From: Armatimonadota bacterium
GTDB taxonomy: Bacteria; Armatimonadota; UBA5829
Reading direction: 5' to 3'
DNA: 61,117 nucleotides
NCBI GenBank assembly: GCA_012522575.1
Contig: JAAYKE010000025.1
Location: forward strand, 1 to 61,117
In this document: one piece after another, positions 51,841 through 60,744 of the stretch
Numbering within the stretch: the stretch's first letter is position 1
Layout of the letters: each line of letters opens with the position of its first letter
Translations under genes and position numbers: made by a program
Notes under the pieces: model-generated
Told to the model about the DNA's origin: nothing
Databases searched by the model: none
Seen by the model: the letters and a program-made list of their open reading frames with translations, nothing else

Positions 51841-53067
51841 ATGACCAGGGCGGTAGTATGCGCGATTCTCATTTTATGTTTGGGGGTGACCTGCATGGCG
51901 GGCGAAGTCTCGATTCGTATGATTGGCGGACAGGCCGATAACGCCGCAATCGAAATTCACGGAGTCGGAGCCGGCGATTTCGATGCTAAATTGTGGCGCG
52001 CAGGCACTCTTAATATAGTCCCGGACTCCAGATTGCCGCTGATTGCGCCTCGGCTGGGCGGGATTCAACGAAACATTTATGCGCCTGCAATTGTCGATCT
52101 CGGCGACAGTTGGCGGGTGTTTTTTGGCGGATGGGATGGCGTAGACAACGGCAAGGATCGCATCTACTCCCTTACAACCGGTAATTTTCTGGATTTTGAA
52201 AATCGACAGACGGTCATTGAGCACGGAGTCTTTGTTCATGTGTGCAATGTAAGCGCGCTGCGGCTGCCGGATAAGTCCTTTAAGCTGATGTGCACTGCAT
52301 ATCCCGACCCCGATGGCCTGAACAAGCCGGTGACATTCACCAGCCCCGATGGCAATATCTGGAACGGAACCCGCGCTCCCTATGAGCCAAAGTTTTCCGA
52401 TATTATCAAGATAGACGGCTATGATAAGTTCGCCACGGCGGATATTAACGGCATGAACGTCATCCTCTACGAGGACGGCGTCTACAGGCTGTATTTTAAT
52501 AATTTCAAGGACTTCGGCAAGGTTTTCAGGGCCACTTCGACCGATGGCAAGACATTTAAGTATGATAATGTCGCGGTGGAATTCTCTGCGTGCGTTATCG
52601 ATGTCAAAAAGTTCGGAACAGCGGCAGATCCGATCTATTTGATGGGGTTGCACATGAATAGGGACACGCTATGGTATAGCCTTTCCGCCGATGGTCTGAA
52701 GTTTGATGCGCCGAAGGAACTAGTCAAAAACCTTGGCGATGCGGACCGCTATATCGTCGCCATTGGCTGGGTTGTGCGGGATAACAGGCTGCTGGGGTTC
52801 CTGTATGGAGCCAGCGACACGGGACATTTGAACCGCAACCGCATTTTCGGCAGGTGGCTGCAAAAGAAAGTAGTCTTTGTCGCCTCGGATGGCTCTCGAT
52901 TTGAGCCTGCCGCCGCGCTTGGCCCGGATCGCCAGATTATAAACATACCCGGCGACAAAGAACTTGACGGAACCTTTGAGATATTCGCCGAAGATGGCGT
53001 CACTTTGCTGGGCAGGATAGCCGGAAAAGCCACTCCGACTGCGGTTTATGTGGTCGAGGAAAAATAG
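51841..53067 (+). CDS. Secreted beta-propeller glycosidase-like protein (GH32/43-type)
   Basis: 408 aa. Signal peptide 1-20. IYAPAIVDLGDSWRVFFGGWD, RLPDKSFKLMCTAYPDPDG, VILYEDGVYRLYFNNF and YSLSADGLKFDAPKELV are the repeating strand blocks of a five-bladed propeller as in GH32/43/68. The catalytic acids cannot be assigned with confidence. Probably binds or cleaves a plant or bacterial polysaccharide outside the cell. AAAGG upstream of ATG. Last member of the sugar-use cluster. Confidence 0.7.
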   Translation: MTRAVVCAILILCLGVTCMAGEVSIRMIGGQADNAAIEIHGVGAGDFDAKLWRAGTLNIVPDSRLPLIAPRLGGIQRNIYAPAIVDLGDSWRVFFGGWDGVDNGKDRIYSLTTGNFLDFENRQTVIEHGVFVHVCNVSALRLPDKSFKLMCTAYPDPDGLNKPVTFTSPDGNIWNGTRAPYEPKFSDIIKIDGYDKFATADINGMNVILYEDGVYRLYFNNFKDFGKVFRATSTDGKTFKYDNVAVEFSACVIDVKKFGTAADPIYLMGLHMNRDTLWYSLSADGLKFDAPKELVKNLGDADRYIVAIGWVVRDNRLLGFLYGASDTGHLNRNRIFGRWLQKKVVFVASDGSRFEPAAALGPDRQIINIPGDKELDGTFEIFAEDGVTLLGRIAGKATPTAVYVVEEK

Positions 53068-53068
53068 A

Positions 53069-54592
53069 TCAACCTTGAGCCTGGAACATAACGCCCGGGT
53101 TCAGCAGCCCGTTTGGATCGAACAGCTTCTTTAGGGCGCGCATTTGAGCGATTGTCCCGTTGCCGTACATCATCTCAAGGAACGGGACTTTCAGTCTGCC
53201 GATGCCGTGCTCTGCTGAAACCGACCCGCCCATCTTCACGACCTTGTCCGCCCAGCCAAGATAGAGTTCCCTGCCTATGGAATACTGATCCATATCGTGG
53301 GGCAGTATATTGACGTGGACGTGGTTGTTGCCGATATGGCCGAATATGACGGACTCCAGCCCGCGCTCACTCAGTCCCGCGTTATACATTGCAAGCGCGT
53401 CTGCAAGGCAGTCGTCCGGCACGGACATATCCGTTCCCAGCTTGGTCAGCTCCGGAACATCTCGCTTGCGCTCCCCTATGAGAAGATTGACGGCCTCCGG
53501 GGTAGCGTGACGAAATGCCTTTATCGGCTCAAGTTCCCTGTCGGTAGTCGCAAACCAGGTATCCTCATCGCTGCCGCCAAGTTCCATGACCGTTTCGATC
53601 AACTCCATCGCCGCTTCCTCTATCGCATCGGCATCCGGTGCATGGAATTCGACATATATGGCGGTGTGATATTGATCTTTCAGAGCGGGAATGGCCTCAA
53701 ATGCAGGGTTTGTCGCTTTGGCGTTTCGCAGTAGATCCAACGCATCGTGATTGAAAAATTCTATGGCGACCAGCGCTGCTTCCGATTCGGCAAACATCGA
53801 TCGCGCCGCATTTACAAGCTCGATTGCCGCCTGCTCGCTTGGCAGAAAGATTGTAAGGCCGTTGATAGCCGCTGGCCGCGGAGTCAAGCGCAGCCCTGTT
53901 TCGGTGATGATTCCGAGGGTTCCTTCGGAGCCGATCAGCAGGTCGATTAGATCCATATCGTCCGCCGCATAATAACCCGCAGCGGATTTGACATCAGGCA
54001 TTGTATAGTCGGGCAGTTGGCCGGAAATAGTTCTGCCGGATTCGGTGGTGAGGGAAAATGACCGTCCCTTGGAAAAGTTCTCCGCCCGTTTTATGCTGAT
54101 TACATCGCCATCGGATAAAACCATCCGCAGGCTCTGCACCCAACTGCGCATCGCGCCATAATAAAAAGACATGGCTCCCGATGCATTGCAAGCGGCCATG
54201 CCGCCGATAGATGCGGAGGTTTCTGTGGGATCGGGGCCGAAAAACAGTCCGACAGGCTCGATAATATCCCTCAGATCGCACAGCAGCGCGCCCGGCTGCA
54301 CAACGACGCCATCTGCAGTCGGCTCGCCTATGGCGTTCATCGACCTGAGATTTATTATTAAACCGCCTTCGGGGACGGCTCCGGCGACGATGCCCGTGCG
54401 CGCGCCCTGAGTAATCAGCTTGAGGCCGCGCTCATTGGCGTAGCGTACGGCTTCGATAACCTCGGCCTCGGTGGTCGGAAAGGTGATTGCATCCGCCGTG
54501 CCTGTGCGCTTGGACTCATCGCTGAGAAACTCTTGGAAGTCGGTGTTGAATGGACTGATTTGAACTGTCATAGTGATAGAACACTTCCGCAT
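53069..54592 (-). CDS. FAD-binding oxidase, GlcD/D-lactate dehydrogenase type
   Basis: 507 aa. VAO/PCMH-type FAD domain: AITFPTTEAEVIEAVRYANE, LITQGARTGIVAGAVPEGGLI, SIGGMAACNASG and GSEGTLGIITE. The C-terminal substrate domain has FGHIGNNHVHVNI and SAEHGIGRLKVPFLEMMYG, matching glycolate oxidase GlcD and D-lactate dehydrogenases. Oxidises a 2-hydroxy acid. The ATG 54592 follows AAAAGGAGA; the frame extends to 54691 without support. It is divergent from the rhomboid gene. Confidence 0.92.
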   Translation of the reverse strand: MRKCSITMTVQISPFNTDFQEFLSDESKRTGTADAITFPTTEAEVIEAVRYANERGLKLITQGARTGIVAGAVPEGGLIINLRSMNAIGEPTADGVVVQPGALLCDLRDIIEPVGLFFGPDPTETSASIGGMAACNASGAMSFYYGAMRSWVQSLRMVLSDGDVISIKRAENFSKGRSFSLTTESGRTISGQLPDYTMPDVKSAAGYYAADDMDLIDLLIGSEGTLGIITETGLRLTPRPAAINGLTIFLPSEQAAIELVNAARSMFAESEAALVAIEFFNHDALDLLRNAKATNPAFEAIPALKDQYHTAIYVEFHAPDADAIEEAAMELIETVMELGGSDEDTWFATTDRELEPIKAFRHATPEAVNLLIGERKRDVPELTKLGTDMSVPDDCLADALAMYNAGLSERGLESVIFGHIGNNHVHVNILPHDMDQYSIGRELYLGWADKVVKMGGSVSAEHGIGRLKVPFLEMMYGNGTIAQMRALKKLFDPNGLLNPGVMFQAQG

Positions 54593-54729
54593 ACTTTTCT
54601 CCTTTTCCTTCATAGAAGCGATACATGCGGCGCGGCAGCTTTTATGAACTTTAAGAATATGCTCACGCGGCAATGGAGGCCGCGATTCCACATGGTATAA
54701 TCTATCATCGAAGGCTCTGGGCGAAATCT

Positions 54730-55929
54730 ATGTCCGAAACAAAACAAACGACACTTGCAACGAATATGGCAAACTGGCCGCTGCTGACCCTTGGCATCAT
54801 CGGCCTAAACGTGCTCGTCTACCTGTCTATCTTTCGCGAGTCTACTCCGGGCTATCCGGACATCAACCCAACTCGGCTGTATGGACTCGTCCCCGCGCAT
54901 CTGAAGGTCGGCAAGATGCTGACCTCAAACTTTGTGCACGCCAGCGCCGGCCATCTGTTGGTGAATATGACTATGCTCTATATTTTCGGTCGCAATGTGG
55001 AGCGGTCGATGGGCAAACTGGAATATGGGTTGATATATATCGGTGCGTGCTTCGCCTCGTCAATAATGCATGCGGCGATGGTTTTGGCGGCGTTTCCGGT
55101 GTATTACAGCGAGCAGCCTGTGATTGGAGCATCGGGGGCGGTGGCAGGCGTGGTGGCGATTTATGCGGTGCGCTATCATCGCAAAGTGTTCGATATTTTC
55201 GGGCTGTATATCCCCGCCCTGTGGGTCATTGCCGCCTGGCTCATCATGCAACTCGCGTTTGCCATAGTGGGACTTTACAAGGACAGCTTTTGGGGGATGG
55301 GACTTAAACAGGTCAGTTACTGGAGCCATCTGGGAGGATTTAGCTTTGGGCTGCTTGTTGCGCTGGCCGGAAATATGGCCTTGCACGGCGAACGGGAGCA
55401 TCTGATCGACGAGGCCCGTCGGCTGTATGACAACGGCAGCATCCTTGAAGCGACTCAGCGATATGAGGCCCTTATAAAATGCGATCCGGATAACGCCTTT
55501 GCGCACGCCGAGTTGGGCCGGTTTTGGGCTATATTGGAGGAAGAGGAGCAGTCGCTGCCATATTATCACAGGGCGATCGAATGGTATCTGTCGCAGGGTC
55601 GGGAGGCGGAAGCGCTGGCCTGCGCGGATGAGATGAAACGATTCTGGCCCAAAGCCGCTATATCAGCTTCCACCCGCTTCAGGTTTGCCTCGTATCTCGA
55701 AGAATCCGGCCACACTCAAAAGGCAATTCGCGCACTGCGCAGGTTGGCAGAGGATGTGCCTGACAGCGTGGAGGCAGAGATGGCCCTGCTCAAAATAGGC
55801 CAACTCCTGCTCAGTTTCGAGCGCGACCCGTCTGCCGCCATCTCAACAATAGAGGGCTTTCTTACGCGCTATCCCGACAGCGAATGGAAACAGTTTGCTG
55901 AAGAGGTTATAAGAAAAGCGCAAGCTTAA
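54730..55929 (+). CDS. Rhomboid intramembrane protease with TPR-like C-terminus
   Basis: 399 aa. Six membrane helices in residues 15-220; catalytic Ser135 in GASGAVAG and His200 in SHLGGFSFG form the rhomboid dyad. From about 225, a cytoplasmic region with TPR-like repeats (GSILEATQRYEALIKCDPDN, AELGRFWAILEEEEQ, SFERDPSAAISTIEGFL). TPR-rhomboid fusions are known in many bacteria; a scaffold may present substrates. Start ATG 54730 is probable but lacks a strong Shine-Dalgarno; a longer frame from 54673 is possible. Confidence 0.88.
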   Translation: MSETKQTTLATNMANWPLLTLGIIGLNVLVYLSIFRESTPGYPDINPTRLYGLVPAHLKVGKMLTSNFVHASAGHLLVNMTMLYIFGRNVERSMGKLEYGLIYIGACFASSIMHAAMVLAAFPVYYSEQPVIGASGAVAGVVAIYAVRYHRKVFDIFGLYIPALWVIAAWLIMQLAFAIVGLYKDSFWGMGLKQVSYWSHLGGFSFGLLVALAGNMALHGEREHLIDEARRLYDNGSILEATQRYEALIKCDPDNAFAHAELGRFWAILEEEEQSLPYYHRAIEWYLSQGREAEALACADEMKRFWPKAAISASTRFRFASYLEESGHTQKAIRALRRLAEDVPDSVEAEMALLKIGQLLLSFERDPSAAISTIEGFLTRYPDSEWKQFAEEVIRKAQA

Positions 55930-55933
55930 CGAG

Positions 55934-56085
55934 GCTCGGAAATGGGAAGGGAAAAGCAGATTCCTCGGCATTCGCCTCGGAATGACGAAAATTGGAGGCT
56001 ACGCATAACCCTCTCAATAACTCTTCTAACCTCTAACTTCCAACTTCTAACCTCTAGACCTCTAGACCTAATCATTCGTGAGCTG
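55934..56085. repeat. Dispersed intergenic repeat family, copy 4
   Basis: Reversed heptamer tract (CTTCTAACCTCTAACTTCCA, ACTTCTAACCTC), a TCATTCGTGAGC end complementary in style to the TTACGAATGATGAG end of other copies, and an AAGCAGATTCCTCGG variant. Degenerate relative to copies 1, 2 and 5. Confidence 0.7.
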
Positions 56086-56114
56086 TCACGATTTTCGGCT
56101 TACCATTTATCTCC

Positions 56115-57035
56115 TTATGGTTTTTCGGGACCCTCGACGCCAAGGTTCTTTCGGAAGAAGTCCAGCACCATCTGCTTGATCTGTTTGTAGGTCGGATCAC
56201 TGACAGGGTAATTAATGAAGCCGTGACCGGCGTTTTTGACTTTTACAAAAGTTACATCAACGCCGACTCTTTTGAGCGCATTGTAGAACACTTCGCTTTG
56301 ATACATTGGCACGAGCGTGTCATTGTCGCCCTGAAAAATGAGCGTGGGAGGATCGTCCTTGGAGACGAACTCCACCGGGCTTGCCATCCTTGCCAGCCCG
56401 CGCTTTTGCTGATATGTCCCTCCCAGCAGCGCGGTAACCATATCAATGACCTCCGGCATAGTGTATTGCTTCATCGCCGTCTCGGAGAAGTCTGTTGGGC
56501 CGAACATATCGCAAACTGCCTGCACTCGGCTGGAATATTCCAGATTGCCTGAGTCTCCTTCCAGCAGGCTTATATCCGCGGTCGTCCCAAGCAAGGCGAC
56601 CAGGTGGCCTCCTGCCGACCCGCCCCATACGCCGATGCGGTCCGGGTCGATGCCGTATTTAGCGGCGTTGGCGCGCAGAAATCTAATGGCGGCTTTGCAG
56701 TCCTGTATTTGAGCAGGATATGGAGCTTCCTGACTGAGTCGATATGTGATGCTGCCGGTCACAAAGCCCTGTCCGTTGAGGCCATATTCCTCGGTGAGGT
56801 CGGCGTTGTGGTCGCCCATGCACCATCCCCCGCCGTGAACGTGGATGATAGCAGGAAACCTCTTTTGCGGTGCGCCGGGAGGGAGTGTGAGGTTCATAAG
56901 CAGCTTGCGCTGTCCTATCCGGGCGAACTCGATATCTTTTATCACAGTGGATTTTTCGGCCTGTGCCAGCGATGCCATCGAAGTCAATAAAACAAGCACA
57001 ATTGCGACAATCCAGATCACTGTAACCCTCTCCAT
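56115..57035 (-). CDS. Secreted alpha/beta hydrolase (BD-FAE/esterase family)
   Basis: 306 aa. Signal peptide 1-26. Oxyanion motif VHGGGW (67-71), nucleophile elbow GGSAGG with Ser140, Asp in FQGDNDTLVP and His in AGHGFINY. Similar proteins are carbohydrate esterases acting on acetylated or feruloylated glycans. GGAGGG upstream of ATG. Flanked by two repeat copies on both sides. Confidence 0.92.
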   Translation of the reverse strand: MERVTVIWIVAIVLVLLTSMASLAQAEKSTVIKDIEFARIGQRKLLMNLTLPPGAPQKRFPAIIHVHGGGWCMGDHNADLTEEYGLNGQGFVTGSITYRLSQEAPYPAQIQDCKAAIRFLRANAAKYGIDPDRIGVWGGSAGGHLVALLGTTADISLLEGDSGNLEYSSRVQAVCDMFGPTDFSETAMKQYTMPEVIDMVTALLGGTYQQKRGLARMASPVEFVSKDDPPTLIFQGDNDTLVPMYQSEVFYNALKRVGVDVTFVKVKNAGHGFINYPVSDPTYKQIKQMVLDFFRKNLGVEGPEKP

Positions 57036-57070
57036 AATCCCTCCGGAAGATTATTTACCGCCAGAAATTT

Positions 57071-57384
57071 AACAGCTTACGAATGATGAGCACACCTGCC
57101 CGCAGTGTCCGATCTCCGTCTCGGACAAGGCCGGGACAGAGGCCATTTAGAGGTTAGAGGTTAGAGGTTAGAGGTTAGAAGTTGGAGATTGGAAATGGGG
57201 TGGCCATACCGGCTCGAACTTCGAACATCTGACCTCGAACTTCGGACATCGGACATCTGACCTCGAACATCGGACATCTGACCTCGAACTTCGGACATCG
57301 AAAAAAGCAAATTTCTCACCTCGTTCGAATGACATAGTTTGTGTGGCTCAGCCACTACAATCACTCACGAAGAGTGAGTTGTCA
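57071..57384. repeat. Dispersed intergenic repeat family, copy 5 (longest)
   Basis: Four perfect tandem copies of AGGTTAG (57151-57178), then an AAGTTGG variant; a run of CTCGAACTTCGGACATC units repeated several times (57211-57300), GACATCGAAAAAAGCAAATT, TTCTCACCTCGTTCGAATG and a CACGAAGAGTGAGTTGTCAC end. Starts with ACAGCTTACGAATGATGAG, nearly as copy 1. Covers most of the ~370-base gap before ftsH. Expansion of the units is visible here more than in other copies. Confidence 0.88.
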
Positions 57385-57405
57385 CGAACGCAGGCCAAAG
57401 CCAAC

Positions 57406-59352
57406 CTATGCCATCCCCGGTTCGAGACGCGGATTGGTCTTGCCTTTTGCATCGGCGGATTCGTCCGTTTGCGAAACCGCCTCAGTTTCGGCTGGCAGCG
57501 CATCCTCGGTCGAACCCTCGGCGGCTTGCTGTGTAATCGAGTTGAGCGTTGCGCCTTCCATAAGCGCCTCGAACTCCTCACGCTCCAGAGTTTCTTTTTC
57601 CAGCAGCACCTTGACGATGACGTCCATCTTCTCGCGGTTCTCGCTGAGAATTGACTTCGCGCGTTCGTATGCCTGCTCCATCGTCAGCCGAATCTCCTTG
57701 TCAATGGCCATCGCCATTTCTTCGGAGTAGTTGCGGTCCTCCATCATATCCCTGCCGAGGAACGGGTTCGCGTGGCGTTTGCCTACCGTCAGCGGCCCAA
57801 TCTGGTCGCTCATGCCATACTCACAGACCATAGCACGCACGATTTCCGTTGCACGCTCGAGGTCGTTTGAAGCTCCCGTGCTGATCTCTCCAAAGACCAT
57901 CTCCTCGGCTACTCTGCCGCCGAGCAAGCCCGCGATCTTATCCAGCAGCTCATTTTTCGTAGTCAGATATTTGTCCACCGTGGGCAGTTGCATCGTATAA
58001 CCCAACGCCATCCCGCGCGGAAGAATCGATACTTTATGAACCGGGTCGTCGTTTGGCAGCAGCTCCGCCACTATCGCATGGCCGACCTCATGGTAGGCGA
58101 CCATTTCCTTTTCTTTCTCGCTTATCAGCCGACTCTTGCGCTCCGGGCCGGCTATGACACGGTCGATGGAGTGCTCGAAATCCGCCATGAATATCTTAGT
58201 CTTATCCCAACGCGCCGCAAGCAGAGCGGCTTCGTTTATAAGGTTTGCCAGATCTGCGCCGGAAAACCCCGGAGTGCGACGCGCCAGACTCTCGACATTG
58301 ACATCATCGGCAAGCGGCTTGCCTCGCAGGTGGACATTCAGTATCGCCTCTCTGCCGTGCGCATCCGGGTTATCCACCACCACCCTGCGGTCGAATCGCC
58401 CAGGACGCAGCAGCGCCGGGTCCAATACATCCGGCCTGTTGGTGGCTGCGATGAGGATCACACCTGAATTGGGATCGAAGCCGTCCATCTCGACGAGTAG
58501 CTGGTTTAGCGTCTGCTCCCTCTCGTCGTGTCCGCCACCAAGTCCCGCGCCTCTCTGCCGACCGACGGCGTCTATCTCGTCAATAAAAATCAACGAAGGC
58601 CGATTGGCCTTGGCGGTTTCAAACAGGTCTCTTACTCTCGATGCGCCGACGCCGACGAACATCTCCACAAAATCCGACCCGCTGATGTGGAAGAACGGAA
58701 CTCCCGCCTCCCCTGCGATTGCTCTTGCAAGCAGGGTTTTGCCGGATCCCGGAGGTCCCAACAACAACACGCCTTTGGGTATTTTCGCGCCAAGAGCGAC
58801 GAATTTCTTCGCGTTCTTCAGGAATTCAACTACCTCCTGAAGCTCCTGCTTGGCCTCATCAACTCCGGCTACGTCGTCGAACGTAACTTTGGGCACATTT
58901 TCGTTGAGCCGCTTGGCTCTGCTGCGCCCGAAGCTCATCGCCTGATTGTTGCCTGCCTGCGCCTGACGCATAAACAGCATCCACAACAGCACAATAAAGC
59001 CCAGCGGAAGCAGGGATATCAATGTCGCGACCACCGGGTTGGAAAAAATCGACTTGTCGAACTTATAACTCACATTGTTGGCGTCGAGCTTTTTGAGGAA
59101 TTCGCCGCGGTCGCCCTGTGGCGGCGTGACCGTCTTGTATTGCACGCCTTTTTTATCCTCAAAAGTGAACTCATCGCCGAGAATCTCTCCGCGCACGACT
59201 TCGCCATTGGTGATCATTTTCTGCGCCTTGGAGATGTCAATAGTCGTAGGGCTTTTGCCCATCATGCCAAAAGGCCCGTTTCCCTTAGTGAGAAACAACA
59301 CCACCAAGACTACTAGAGCTACGCCAAATACGCTTCTGAAATAACGACTCAA
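57406..59352 (-). CDS. ftsH: ATP-dependent zinc metalloprotease FtsH
   Basis: 648 aa, membrane-bound hexameric AAA+ protease for quality control. Two membrane helices (about 6-22 and 108-127); AAA domain with Walker A GPPGSGKT (199-206), Walker B IFIDEID (255-261) and SRH around [20 protein letters not shown]; zinc site HEVGH at 421-425. TTG start with GGAGG upstream; an extended -10 TGGTATAAT is at about 59391. The C-terminal tail after 600 is disordered and acidic. Confidence 0.97.
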   Translation of the reverse strand: MSRYFRSVFGVALVVLVVLFLTKGNGPFGMMGKSPTTIDISKAQKMITNGEVVRGEILGDEFTFEDKKGVQYKTVTPPQGDRGEFLKKLDANNVSYKFDKSIFSNPVVATLISLLPLGFIVLLWMLFMRQAQAGNNQAMSFGRSRAKRLNENVPKVTFDDVAGVDEAKQELQEVVEFLKNAKKFVALGAKIPKGVLLLGPPGSGKTLLARAIAGEAGVPFFHISGSDFVEMFVGVGASRVRDLFETAKANRPSLIFIDEIDAVGRQRGAGLGGGHDEREQTLNQLLVEMDGFDPNSGVILIAATNRPDVLDPALLRPGRFDRRVVVDNPDAHGREAILNVHLRGKPLADDVNVESLARRTPGFSGADLANLINEAALLAARWDKTKIFMADFEHSIDRVIAGPERKSRLISEKEKEMVAYHEVGHAIVAELLPNDDPVHKVSILPRGMALGYTMQLPTVDKYLTTKNELLDKIAGLLGGRVAEEMVFGEISTGASNDLERATEIVRAMVCEYGMSDQIGPLTVGKRHANPFLGRDMMEDRNYSEEMAMAIDKEIRLTMEQAYERAKSILSENREKMDVIVKVLLEKETLEREEFEALMEGATLNSITQQAAEGSTEDALPAETEAVSQTDESADAKGKTNPRLEPGMA

Positions 59353-59390
59353 GACAAATCCTCCGACCGCATCACGGCCGTATTTGTTAT

Positions 59391-59396
59391 ATTATA
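59391..59396 (-). promoter_or_regulatory. Extended -10 promoter of ftsH
   Basis: TATAAT with preceding TGG on the minus strand, 38 bases before the TTG start. No good -35. Confidence 0.55.
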
Positions 59397-59928
59397 CCAC
59401 GAGCAGCCACGCCACGGAAGCAGCCAGGCGGCCCTCAGTCTCACAGCGTGAATGCGGCTGCATTATATTATGCCCTTTTGTAGAGTATAGTCCCCAATGA
59501 CTATCTACGCAAAATACACTAAAAAAGTTCTCCTGTGACGGTCGCCGGCCAAGCCGCACGCTCCGGCATTCGTCATTTGATCTGTGATGATTAGTTTGCG
59601 GAAAGCCTGGGTATTAAGTCGACAGAGAAATATATATTTAATAATCAAAAGCCGGAGAGAGCTTACACATATTCTGGCTATTTTGAGATAATGCTGAAGA
59701 TTATGGGACAACGGCTCAGGTTGATATATGCCAGCCTAACAGCGCAAGCGATCTGTAAATACCTCTTTACAGAAAATATAAATAATCTGCGCTCACCTTG
59801 CAGAAGTTTTTGCCTCAAGCCCGCAGATTGCAACGTGCAATCTCGCCACTTTCCAACACCAGCGCCCACAAACATATCAGAGCAATACAACCGTTTGAGC
59901 CACTACAATTGGGAAGGAATCGAAGCAG
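59397..59928. other. Long intergenic region with two inverted repeats, no gene recognised
   Basis: Contains an inverted repeat CTGTAAA-6-TTTACAG (59753-59772) and AGATTGCA-3-TGCAATCT (59825-59843), both perfect. A minus-strand frame at 59505-59711 and a plus-strand frame at 59691-59972 show no family likeness. GC is lower than the surroundings. It could hold a regulatory leader or small RNA for the STAS/HATPase gene; none of the riboswitch classes I know is recognisable. Confidence 0.4.
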
Positions 59929-60738
59929 TTGGAAATACAACGATTGGCAGGAACCGTTGCTTCGCCACCTGATGTGGGTGATGATGAGGCGGGTTCATAT
60001 ATTTTGATCGTAACGGTCGATGAAGATGAAATCGGCAGCAATTCTGATGCAGGTTTTCTGCAATCGGTGCAATCGCTGACCGAGCAACACCCTCAGGAGA
60101 TTGTTTTGGATTTAAGCAAAGTAAACTCAATAGACAGCGGCGGACTAAAAACGTTATCGGCGTGCGCCAGGTTGTGCAGTGCTGCCGGAACCAGGCTTCT
60201 GATGGACAAGGCCTCGAAGTGTGTGATGAGAGTGGTTGAATTGAGCGGGCTTGGTCAGTTGTTCGGGCTTGCCGAGGCTCAATCCGCTCAAGTCGTCAGA
60301 AAACGCTACATTGCTCCACACAACCCGGCATGGAAGATCAGTGAGCGGATAGCCTTTACTTCGGCGGCGGTGGTGTCGGAGTTGCGCAATAGGATTATGG
60401 ATGCCGCCGAAGAAGCGGGCGCGACCGGAGAGAAGCTGTGCGATATCAAGATCGCCGTCGGGGAGGCGCTGGCAAACGCCTACCGTCACGGGTCGCCAAT
60501 GGGAGAATCCAACAATATACTGGTAAAATGCCTGGCTTGCTCTCAAGCGTTTGTCGTGGAGATCGAGGACGAGGGCAATGCCTTCGACCCGGATGCGACA
60601 CCGGAACCAAATCCTAATGACCTGCGTGACCACGGAATGGGCATCTATCTGATGCGGCAGGCGATGGATATTGTGGAGTATTCTTTTCACCACCCGGGCA
60701 ATCGCGTTCGGATGGTGAAATGGCTCCAGGATGTCTGA
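59929..60738 (+). CDS. STAS domain fused to HATPase_c (anti-sigma-factor-type) domain
   Basis: 269 aa. Residues about 25-125 form a STAS domain (EIVLDLSKVNSIDSGGLKTL, Ser in the DSGG phosphorylation loop as in SpoIIAA/RsbV). About 140-269 form a GHKL ATPase domain like RsbW/SpoIIAB: KIAVGEALANAYRHG (N box), VEIEDEGNAFDPD and DHGMGIYLMRQAMDIV (G box). In known systems these are separate antagonist and kinase proteins controlling a sigma factor; here they are one chain. TTG start with GGAAGGAA upstream. No sigma gene lies nearby. Confidence 0.87.
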   Translation: MEIQRLAGTVASPPDVGDDEAGSYILIVTVDEDEIGSNSDAGFLQSVQSLTEQHPQEIVLDLSKVNSIDSGGLKTLSACARLCSAAGTRLLMDKASKCVMRVVELSGLGQLFGLAEAQSAQVVRKRYIAPHNPAWKISERIAFTSAAVVSELRNRIMDAAEEAGATGEKLCDIKIAVGEALANAYRHGSPMGESNNILVKCLACSQAFVVEIEDEGNAFDPDATPEPNPNDLRDHGMGIYLMRQAMDIVEYSFHHPGNRVRMVKWLQDV

Positions 60739-60744
60739 GCGCCG

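Noticed and set aside
57151-57300. CRISPR-like appearance of the repeat tract
   Set aside because: Units are 7 or about 20 bases, directly abutting, with no unique spacers.
59541-59580. Possible c-di-GMP-type riboswitch near a GCCGG/CCGGC stem
   Set aside because: Conserved loop sequences of that class are not present.
59505-59711. 68-codon minus-strand frame in the gap before ftsH
   Set aside because: No signal, motif or ribosome site.
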